DNA of 64,000 nucleotides from JAMQPK01 sp963782595. GTDB lineage: Bacteria; Acidobacteriota; Vicinamibacteria; Vicinamibacterales; JAMQPK01. Below the pieces are notes generated by a model, which was not told the DNA's origin, made no database searches, and saw only the letters and a list, made by a program, of their open reading frames with translations. A program made the position numbers and the translations under genes. Below are positions 16,688-22,419 of this stretch, one piece after another. Numbering within the stretch: position 1 is the first letter of the stretch; each line of letters starts with the position of its first letter. Where the stretch lies: positions 62,001 through 126,000 of the forward strand of contig CAWAKJ010000005.1 in the NCBI GenBank assembly GCA_963782595.1, given 5' to 3'.

Positions 16688-16918
16688 ATGCAGAAGACGA
16701 CGGTATACCTCGATCCTGCCGATTACCGCGCGCTCAAGAAGATTGGTGCGAAGACTAGACGGCCCCCGGCAGAGCTCGTCCGCGAGGCGGTTGCCGAGTA
16801 TGCCGCTCGGCACGGTAAGCGCCGAGTGGCGAGAAGTGTTGGCGCGTTCTCGAGCGGGCGCCAGGACCTGAGCGAGCGTGCGGAAGAGCTGCTGAAAGGG
16901 ATGGGGCGATCGCGGTGA
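16688..16918 (+). CDS. vapB: Ribbon-helix-helix antitoxin (VapB-like)
   Basis: A 76-residue RHH protein: N-terminal DNA-binding strand QKTTVYLDP, then two helices (ADYRALKKIGAKTRRPPAELVREAVAEYAARH), then a basic and flexible C-terminal part that would wrap the toxin. The start is the ATG just after the palindrome; the frame is open upstream through the GT tract but without protein character. Its stop overlaps the toxin start (GTGA). Neutralises the PIN toxin and probably autorepresses the operon through the adjacent palindrome. Confidence 0.87.
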   Translation: MQKTTVYLDPADYRALKKIGAKTRRPPAELVREAVAEYAARHGKRRVARSVGAFSSGRQDLSERAEELLKGMGRSR

Positions 16919-17331
16919 TCGTCGCCGATACGGGCGCGATACTCGCGCTGCTGGACGCCGGCGATCGCCACCATACCGCCGTGCGCGAGCTCTACGAGGA
17001 TCGACCGGACGACTGGCTGCTACCCTGGGCGATTCTCCCTGAAGTCGACTACCTTGCAGGCGCGGAGCTTGGTGCGCGCGCGCAAGAGGTGTTCCTGGCA
17101 GATCTGGCAGACGGTTCGTTCGCCGTCGAATACGGCAAGCCGGAGGACATCGTCCGTGCACACGCGATCGGCCGCAAATATCGTACGCTCAGGCTGGGCC
17201 TGGTCGATGCGGTTGTCATCGCGATGGCCGAGCGGCTTCGCGCCGAAGCCATTGCGACGCTGGATCTGCGGCATTTCGGAGCGGTAAAGATTGCCGGGTC
17301 GCCGCGTTTGCTCCCACGCGACGCAAAGTGA
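16915..17331 (+). CDS. vapC: PIN-domain toxin (VapC-like)
   Basis: A 138-residue PIN-domain ribonuclease starting with GTG. Acidic active-site residues are Asp5 (VADTGAILALLD), a central Glu in LPEVDYL, an Asp in LGLVDAVVIAMAERL and ATLDLRHF. VapC toxins cleave tRNA or rRNA and arrest growth when the antitoxin is lost. The 4-bp overlap with vapB gives translational coupling. It ends just before a composite REP hairpin that separates it from the convergent DinB-like gene. Confidence 0.9.
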   Translation: MIVADTGAILALLDAGDRHHTAVRELYEDRPDDWLLPWAILPEVDYLAGAELGARAQEVFLADLADGSFAVEYGKPEDIVRAHAIGRKYRTLRLGLVDAVVIAMAERLRAEAIATLDLRHFGAVKIAGSPRLLPRDAK

Positions 17332-17334
17332 GGC

Positions 17335-17382
17335 GTCCGGCTAACCGCCTTCGCCAAGGCTTCGGCGGTCAAGAAGCCGGAC
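17335..17382. repeat. Composite palindrome: REP-A hairpin split by a REP-C element
   Basis: Outer arms GTCCGGCT (17335-17342) and AGCCGGAC (17375-17382) are the REP-A arms seen at 25021 and 31457. Between them lies a REP-C element with its own arms ACCGCC (17344-17349) and GGCGGT (17364-17369) and inner GCC/GGC pairing. A run of five T (17388-17392) follows, so the structure could terminate vapC transcription; it lies between two convergent genes. Confidence 0.7.
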
Positions 17383-17383
17383 A

Positions 17384-18061
17384 CTACTTTTTCGGCGGGG
17401 GGTGCAGAGCGGTCGACGGCGGGACGACGCCCTGCATGCGCAGGTACGTGGTAATCGTGCCGAAGTCCTCGGCTGAGTGCACCGTGTTGTAGATGAACGC
17501 GTGTGCGCGTATGGCGCGAATCTGCCCGCTGGACGACCCGCCGAGCCCGGGAGCGACCTCCATGAGCCACGATTCGGTCGCGGCGGCAAGCATGCGATCG
17601 CAATAAGCAATCGATTCCCTCAGGGCCGCAACGATGGCCGGCTTCGACGTTATCGTCGACAGGGCTGGCGCCGTCTGCTTCTGCAGGCCTGGTGGCAGCC
17701 CGGCCTGATTGCAGAACGAATAGTGCGAGCCCGTCGCGTGGTTGATCTGCTCGCCGAATGTCCTGACGTCCGGTGTCGGGCGGAAGGCGTAGCCTGACTC
17801 GGGCATCATCTCGGCGGACATCACGAGATAGTTCGTGAAGACGTTGAACGATCGCTGGATAATGCCGCCGAGCGGACGATCCACGAATATCTCGAGCCGC
17901 CGGGCTTCCTTTGCGGCAGATTCGTCGAACTTCGGCGCGAGCGATTCGCTGAGTGCGATTTGTTCAGGAGTCACCGCCGGTGCAACAGGTCCCTTTACCT
18001 GCGCGGACGCAGGCGCGGCGAGGAGAAGCACCATGAGGGCGAGCCGGTTGATGTCTGGCAT
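17384..18061 (-). CDS. Exported DinB-superfamily protein
   Basis: A 225-residue protein with a signal peptide (hydrophobic 6-18, ASAQ). The DinB four-helix signature is clear: SFNVFTNYLVMSAEMMPESGYAFRPTPDVRTFGEQINHATGSHYSFCNQA, with the metal-ligand type His in the NHATGSH stretch. DinB proteins are metal-dependent thiol-transferase-like or unknown in function; exported versions are typical of acidobacteria. Start at 18061 precedes the signal peptide. That ATG overlaps head to head with the ATG of the divergent 18060 gene. Confidence 0.85.
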   Translation of the reverse strand: MPDINRLALMVLLLAAPASAQVKGPVAPAVTPEQIALSESLAPKFDESAAKEARRLEIFVDRPLGGIIQRSFNVFTNYLVMSAEMMPESGYAFRPTPDVRTFGEQINHATGSHYSFCNQAGLPPGLQKQTAPALSTITSKPAIVAALRESIAYCDRMLAAATESWLMEVAPGLGGSSSGQIRAIRAHAFIYNTVHSAEDFGTITTYLRMQGVVPPSTALHPPPKK

Positions 18062-18575
18062 GCGGCAGATGGTAACACTGACAGGGATTAGGGATTGGGG
18101 ATTAGGGATTGGCGCAGTCGCGGTACTCACGGCTGTACTGACCGCGCAGAGCGTCCCGCACGTGGGAACGTGGCGGATGAATCTGTCGAAGTCGAAGTTC
18201 GAGCCGGGTCCCGCGCCGGCGAGTCAGACGCGCGTGTATGTCATCCTGCAGGATGCTCGAGGGCCCGCCCACGACATGTTGCAGTCCACGCAGACCAATG
18301 TTCTCGGCGACGGAAGCCAGTCGGTCGGCACATATGGCGCGAGATTCGACGGGATGGACTATCCCGCGACGGGTTCGCCCGTTTACGATTCGATTGCGCT
18401 GACTCGCATCGACACGAACACGTTCGATGCGGTGCTGAAACGCGAAGGTAAAGTGGTCCAGACCGCACGCAATGTCGTGTCGGCGGACGGAAGAGTCATG
18501 ACGGTGACGGTCCGCGGCTCCGATGCGGCCACCGGCCGGAAATTCACCACCATCATCGTGCTCGAGAAGCAATAG
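18060..18575 (+). CDS. Exported protein of unknown function, 171 aa
   Basis: Not recognised as a named family. After a presumed signal peptide the mature part begins VPHVGTWRMNLSKSKFEPGPAP and continues as a small beta-rich domain (TRVYVILQD, YDSIALTRIDTNTFDAVLKREGKVVQTARNVVSADGRVMTVTV, TTIIVLEKQ), which resembles lipocalin-like acidobacterial proteins. Part of the signal region (GIRDWGLGIG) is encoded by four GGGATTA/G heptamer units, so the N-terminus may have been altered by the repeat. Start ATG 18060 shares CATG with the divergent gene; ATG 18069 is an alternative. Confidence 0.65.
   Translation: MRQMVTLTGIRDWGLGIGAVAVLTAVLTAQSVPHVGTWRMNLSKSKFEPGPAPASQTRVYVILQDARGPAHDMLQSTQTNVLGDGSQSVGTYGARFDGMDYPATGSPVYDSIALTRIDTNTFDAVLKREGKVVQTARNVVSADGRVMTVTVRGSDAATGRKFTTIIVLEKQ
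18084..18111 (+). repeat. Heptamer tandem repeat, GGGATTA/GGGATTG (4 units)
   Basis: Exactly four 7-bp units alternating GGGATTA and GGGATTG, 28 bp in total, lying inside the predicted signal-peptide codons of the 18060 gene. Confidence 0.85.
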
Positions 18576-18584
18576 CGAAGAGGC

Positions 18585-19202
18585 TCAGTCCGAAATGCGG
18601 CGCGCGCCGATGTATCTCGATCCCCAGTAATTGGACCCGAGTGTTTCGACACGGACGACGCCGTTCGAGTTTGGGGCGTGCACGAAGCTGTCCGGGCCGA
18701 TGGCGATGCCCACGTGCGAGGCGCCCCGGCCCCAGCGTTCAGTGTCGAAAAAGATGAGGTCCCCTGGCTCGATCTTCGAGGGCTTCACCTTGTCGCCTAT
18801 CTCCCACTGCTCCTCGACGACGCGGGGGACGGCGATGCCATATTGCGCGAAGACGTACTGGACCAGTCCGCTGCAGTCGAAACCCGTTGGATCGGCCCCA
18901 CCGAGTCTGTAGGGCACGCCGCGGAAGCCCATCGCAAACTGCGCAATGGCAAAGCCTGGTGCTATAGGTGCGATGGGTGCATCAGGTGCAATTGGTGCGT
19001 CCACGGCACCTGTCGCACCCGTCGCACCTGTTGCACCTGTCGCACCCGTTGCACCTGTCGCACCCGTCGCACCCGTTACCCCCGTCGTGGCCCCCGGAAA
19101 TGGGCGGGGCACACCGCCCGTCGTCGCGCAGGCCGCGGACGAGGCGGCGACGGCTGCCATCACTATCAACGCGGCTAACCCGCGGTGGGCCATAAGGTGC
19201 AT
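18585..19202 (-). CDS. NlpC/P60 (C40) lipoprotein with collagen-like Gly-X-Y segment
   Basis: A 205-residue predicted lipoprotein: hydrophobic residues 8-20 and lipobox SAAC with Cys25. The C-terminal domain is an NlpC/P60 cysteine peptidase that cleaves cell-wall peptides, with Cys110 in FDCSGLVQY, GDLIFFD and His163 in SHVGIAIG. Between lipid anchor and enzyme lies a low-complexity spacer: GVT, seven GAT triplets, GAV, then DAPIAPDAPIAPIAPG. The spacer is encoded by the GGTGC nonamer repeat and gives a Gly-X-Y pattern like bacterial collagen-like linkers. The number of triplets could vary by slippage. GATAAT lies 8 bp before the start ATG. Confidence 0.9.
   Translation of the reverse strand: MHLMAHRGLAALIVMAAVAASSAACATTGGVPRPFPGATTGVTGATGATGATGATGATGATGATGAVDAPIAPDAPIAPIAPGFAIAQFAMGFRGVPYRLGGADPTGFDCSGLVQYVFAQYGIAVPRVVEEQWEIGDKVKPSKIEPGDLIFFDTERWGRGASHVGIAIGPDSFVHAPNSNGVVRVETLGSNYWGSRYIGARRISD
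18958..19077. repeat. Nonamer repeat array with strand switch (5 + 8 units)
   Basis: Five 9-bp units starting GGTGC (18958-19002) are followed after 3 bp by eight units starting GCACC (19006-19077), the reverse complement type. The array is therefore an imperfect inverted repeat and could form a long hairpin. It encodes the whole spacer of the NlpC/P60 lipoprotein. Confidence 0.8.
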
Positions 19203-19210
19203 CGGCGTAA

Positions 19211-19216
19211 ATTATC
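19211..19216 (-). promoter_or_regulatory. -10 box of the NlpC/P60 gene, leaderless spacing
   Basis: GATAAT on the minus strand, 8 bp before the ATG at 19202. A partial -35 (TGTACT, 19234-19239) is spaced 17 bp. Confidence 0.4.
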
Positions 19217-19253
19217 GGTGCGAGCGTGACGGAAGTACAGTCCCCACAGTAAC

Positions 19254-19283
19254 TTGACAGCCGTGCGCCTTGCCAGCGAAAAT
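19254..19283 (+). promoter_or_regulatory. Promoter of the HNH gene
   Basis: A perfect TTGACA (19254-19259) and GAAAAT (19278-19283) spaced 18 bp. The predicted leader is about 20 nt. Confidence 0.5.
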
Positions 19284-19310
19284 CAATTCACGCGATTCTG
19301 CGTACGAAAG

Positions 19311-19844
19311 ATGGAGCAGACCCTCCTTCTCAACGCGACGTACGAGCCTCTCAAGGTCGTAAACTGGCAAAAGGCTATAACTCTGCTTTGCCAGGGAAAG
19401 GTGGAGGTGATCTCGGTCTACGACCGGGAGATTCGGGCAGTGTCTTTCAGCATCAAGCTGCCTTCCGTCATCCGCCTCCTTCGCTACATCAAGATCAAAA
19501 GACGCTTCGACTACGTGCCGTTCTCGAGGGCGAACATCTACGCGCGCGACAACCACTCGTGCCAGTACTGCGGCGACGCGTTTGCGACCAACGAGCTCAC
19601 GTTCGACCACGTCGTCCCGGTTGCCCAGGGGGGCCGCAAGGACTGGGAGAACATCGTCACCTGCTGTGTGACATGTAACCGGCGGAAGGGCGGGCGTACG
19701 CCTGCCGAAGCCGGCATGCACCTGGTGAAGTACCCGAAGCGGCCCGAATCGGTACCGGCCATCCGCATCACCATCGGTTTACGCAACGCGCCAGACAGCT
19801 GGCGTGATTTCCTCTACTGGAACGCAGAGCTCGACGAATCCTGA
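19311..19844 (+). CDS. HNH endonuclease family protein
   Basis: A 177-residue protein with an HNH nuclease fold in the C-terminal half. Zinc ligands are Cys84 and Cys87 (CQYCG) and Cys119 and Cys122 (CCVTCN); the catalytic histidine is in FDHVVP (His100), and the third motif Asn lies in ENIVTC or CNRRKGG. The N-terminal part (LLLNATYEPLKVVNWQKAITLLCQGKVEVI) is typical of a widely distributed family of housekeeping HNH proteins with unknown role, not of mobile introns. The ATG at 19311 was preferred to upstream codons because a TTGACA promoter overlaps them. Confidence 0.9.
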   Translation: MEQTLLLNATYEPLKVVNWQKAITLLCQGKVEVISVYDREIRAVSFSIKLPSVIRLLRYIKIKRRFDYVPFSRANIYARDNHSCQYCGDAFATNELTFDHVVPVAQGGRKDWENIVTCCVTCNRRKGGRTPAEAGMHLVKYPKRPESVPAIRITIGLRNAPDSWRDFLYWNAELDES

Positions 19845-19848
19845 CGGT

Positions 19849-20853
19849 TTGACGCGTCTAACCTCAATTCAACCGCATTGGGCCGTCGAAGGTGGGCGTG
19901 TCGCCATCCACGGATCCGGGTTCCCGATGGACCGGCCCCACCTTCCCGGCGTCACCATTGGCGACGCTCAGGCGCGCTCGGTGTACGCCTCGGCGTCGAT
20001 GATTTCCGTGCTGGTGCCGGGCGGACTCGATGGCGGACGCACGGCCGTGCGTATCGCCGATGTTCAGGGCGAAACGGGATTGCTCGAACTCGGGATTCCG
20101 CTCGCGACCGGGCTGCATCAGGTGGACAATCCGGTCTTCGACCGCGAAGGGAACCTGTATGTCACCTACAGCGGAACACGCGGACAGGAAGTGCCGGTCT
20201 CGATCTTCCGCGTAGGCCCGAACGGACGGCGGGAGTCGTACGTGTCGGGCATTGTCAATCCGACGTCGTTGACCTTCGACGCGTCGGGGCAGCTGTTTGT
20301 GTCGAGCCGCTTCGAAGGCTCGGTCTATCGAGTGTTTCCGAATGGCACCTACGAACCGTACGCGACCGATCTGGGCATTGCGTGCGGCATGGTGTTCGAT
20401 CGCAACGGCGTGTTGTACGTGGGAGATCGATCGGGGACGGTTTTTGCCGTTCAGCGCGATCGGACCGTGAGTGCCATTGCCACGCTCCCCGCGAGCGTCG
20501 CGGCATTTCACCTCGCGCTCGGTCCGGACGACTGCGTGTACATTTCAGCGCCGACGCTCGGGCCCTACGACCACGTGTACCGGCTCGACCCGGCGACCGG
20601 CGTCATCGATCGCGTGTATTCGGGATTCGGGCGGCCGCAGGGAATTGCGTTCGATTCGCAGGGAGCGCTGTATGTCGTCGAGGCGCTGGCGGGATGGAAC
20701 GGCCTGTATCGTGTGCGGTCAGATGGCGCGACCGAGATTGTCGTCGCGGGTCAGTCGCTGGTGGGCGTTGCCTTCGATCCGAACGGCGGCCTGGTGGTCA
20801 CCTCCAACGACACGGCGTATCGGCTCAACGTACCGATAAGGCCGTTGATGTAG
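19849..20853 (+). CDS. IPT/TIG plus NHL-repeat (SMP-30-like) propeller protein
   Basis: A ~334-residue protein. Residues ~1-85 form an IPT/TIG immunoglobulin-like domain (SIQPHWAVEGGRVAIHGSGF... GVTIGDAQARSV... ISVLVPGG). The rest is an NHL/SGL six-blade propeller with repeats such as NPVFDREGNLYVTYSG, NPTSLTFDASGQLFVSSRFEGSVYRV and GIAFDSQGALYVVE. No signal peptide is seen, so it is probably cytoplasmic or the start is wrong. TTG at 19849, 4 bp after the HNH stop, was chosen; a GTG at 19804 inside the HNH gene is the alternative and gives 349 aa. Role unknown. Confidence 0.8.
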   Translation: MTRLTSIQPHWAVEGGRVAIHGSGFPMDRPHLPGVTIGDAQARSVYASASMISVLVPGGLDGGRTAVRIADVQGETGLLELGIPLATGLHQVDNPVFDREGNLYVTYSGTRGQEVPVSIFRVGPNGRRESYVSGIVNPTSLTFDASGQLFVSSRFEGSVYRVFPNGTYEPYATDLGIACGMVFDRNGVLYVGDRSGTVFAVQRDRTVSAIATLPASVAAFHLALGPDDCVYISAPTLGPYDHVYRLDPATGVIDRVYSGFGRPQGIAFDSQGALYVVEALAGWNGLYRVRSDGATEIVVAGQSLVGVAFDPNGGLVVTSNDTAYRLNVPIRPLM

Positions 20854-20897
20854 ATCACCATTCGCAGATTGTCAGATTGGGATCCCCCAAAACTACG

Positions 20898-21065
20898 CTA
20901 ATTCTGCCGGGCGGTCGCGCCGCCGTACCGGAGCGCCCAAATGTACGCGGTCCACGTCGCGAGCACGCCGAGGTAGTACCCCAGAAAGGCTGGCCTTCCC
21001 AGTGGGTTCAACATCAGCATCGGCACTATGAGCAGTAGCAGCACTCCGAAGGCAAATGTCTTCAT
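20898..21065 (-). CDS. Small membrane protein, 55 aa
   Basis: A 55-residue protein that is almost entirely hydrophobic, with two predicted membrane helices (about 3-20 and 25-45: FAFGVLLLLIVPMLML and FLGYYLGVLATWTAYIWAL). No family recognised. It follows the copper-monooxygenase gene on the same strand, separated by an octamer repeat. The next upstream in-frame ATG falls within that repeat. Confidence 0.55.
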   Translation of the reverse strand: MKTFAFGVLLLLIVPMLMLNPLGRPAFLGYYLGVLATWTAYIWALRYGGATARQN

Positions 21066-21097
21066 AGTCTGCGAATCTCCCAATCTGCGAATCTTCA
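21066..21097 (+). repeat. Octamer tandem repeat, AATCTGCG type (4 units)
   Basis: Four 8-bp units of consensus AATCTGCG/AATCTCCC, covering the gap between the small membrane protein and the end of the monooxygenase gene, including its stop codon region. Confidence 0.65.
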
Positions 21098-22381
21098 ATT
21101 AGGGCTTATCAAGATCCCGCTGTACTGCATCTCTTCCCACGTCTGATCGCCCCAGAGCACTTCTTTCGCCGCATCCGGATTCGACTTGTTTGCTGTTGAG
21201 TTGTCGTACCAGGCAGTCGAGATGATCTTCGATCCCTTCGGCACCCGCAACGGCTCCCTGAACATGTAGTAGGTCTGCCAGTTGAAGTCGTACTTCGGCA
21301 CCGAGAGAATCGTGCGCGTTTCGCCGCCCGGCAGCGCGAGCTTGTAGTCCCATTTCTTTCCGCGCAGGTGGGTGTGCGGGAAGAGTCCCCACACCGTCGC
21401 GTCCTGCACGAACTCGAGATCGGTCGTGACGGCCACATCGGCGGCGCCTGGCGGCAGCCGCAACGTGCCGTTGAAGAAATGCTGTGCCCGCACCTCTCGC
21501 GGCGCCTGCTCCTTCGAGTATGTGATCCCGATCTTCGTGCGATCGGAGCCTGGCTTGCCGTTGGTGGTGTAGTGCATCTGCAGCTCGAGAATGCCGCCGG
21601 CCTCCAGGCGGAACGCGGTGCCTTCAGGTGCCATCTGGGGATTCGTGCCTGGCGCGTACGTGGCGACCAGGCGCGATGGAAGATCCTTCAAATCCGTTCG
21701 CTGCGGACGCCGGCCAACGTTCCGATCCTCCGGGGTCGCCATGTCCTTCTGGTTGGGACGTGCGAGCGGTATTCGTGGCTGGTCGGGCTTCGCGCGGTAG
21801 AACACCAGGACGTGGTGGACCAGAGCTCGATTGCCGGGCCTGACTTCGATCGACTTCACCCATTTCGATGCGTCGAAGTTCGTGGGCACGTAGAAGTATT
21901 CGTACTCGATGGTTCCCGAAGCCGGAAGGGGATAGTCCTCCTGCATCTCGAGGACAACGTCGGGCTGCCCGAGCGACCAGCCATCGGCGAAGGCAGGCGC
22001 TGGCGGCAGATCACCTGCATCGCCCTTCACCGCGCCGCCATTCGCCCACGCGACGAGCGTTTTCCGATCTGCGTCGGTCAGGATCCGTTCGTTGTGAAAC
22101 GTGCCGGCCGGGGCATCCGCATGCCACGGCGGCATCGTCCGCCTGTCGATCGCGTTGGCGATCGACTTTGCAAACGGGCGGGCACTTTCGTAAGTGAGGA
22201 GCGACATCGGCGCCGCTTCACCAGGACGATGGCAGTTGACGCAATTCTTGAACAGGATCGGCGCGACGTCCCTGGTGAACGTCGGCGCGTTGGCCGCAGG
22301 TTGTTGCGCATCGGCTGGAACGCCCGCAATCGCGGCCAGCAGAAGCGCCGACACCCAGAGGAAGGCAATCTTGGTGCGCAT
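21095..22381 (-). CDS. Cytochrome c domain fused to a copper type II monooxygenase-like domain
   Basis: A 428-residue exported protein. After the signal peptide (1-25) comes a single-heme cytochrome c domain with CVNCH at 47-51 and the planctomycete-type motif MPPWHADAP. The C-terminal part (~150-428) resembles the PHM/DBH copper type II ascorbate-dependent monooxygenase fold: RALVHHVLVFY, LELQMHYTTNGK, LFPHTHLRGK with His-X-His copper ligands, and a late EEMQYSG. This fusion is common in acidobacteria and planctomycetes; substrate is unknown. The start ATG follows a strong promoter by only 6 bp, predicting a leaderless mRNA. Confidence 0.87.
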   Translation of the reverse strand: MRTKIAFLWVSALLLAAIAGVPADAQQPAANAPTFTRDVAPILFKNCVNCHRPGEAAPMSLLTYESARPFAKSIANAIDRRTMPPWHADAPAGTFHNERILTDADRKTLVAWANGGAVKGDAGDLPPAPAFADGWSLGQPDVVLEMQEDYPLPASGTIEYEYFYVPTNFDASKWVKSIEVRPGNRALVHHVLVFYRAKPDQPRIPLARPNQKDMATPEDRNVGRRPQRTDLKDLPSRLVATYAPGTNPQMAPEGTAFRLEAGGILELQMHYTTNGKPGSDRTKIGITYSKEQAPREVRAQHFFNGTLRLPPGAADVAVTTDLEFVQDATVWGLFPHTHLRGKKWDYKLALPGGETRTILSVPKYDFNWQTYYMFREPLRVPKGSKIISTAWYDNSTANKSNPDAAKEVLWGDQTWEEMQYSGILISPN

Positions 22382-22387
22382 CGCGCA

Positions 22388-22416
22388 ATTCTAGAGCGTT
22401 CCGTCTAATCTGCCAA
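22388..22416 (-). promoter_or_regulatory. Strong sigma70-type promoter, leaderless, for the monooxygenase gene
   Basis: Minus strand TTGGCA (22411-22416), 17-bp spacer, TAGAAT (22388-22393), each one mismatch from consensus, then 6 bp to the ATG. It lies immediately after the stop codon of the upstream permease gene. Confidence 0.65.
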
Positions 22417-22419
22417 TCG

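Noticed and set aside
18958..19077. Nonamer array considered as a CRISPR
   Set aside because: Period is 9 bp with no spacers, the array is translated, and no cas gene is nearby.
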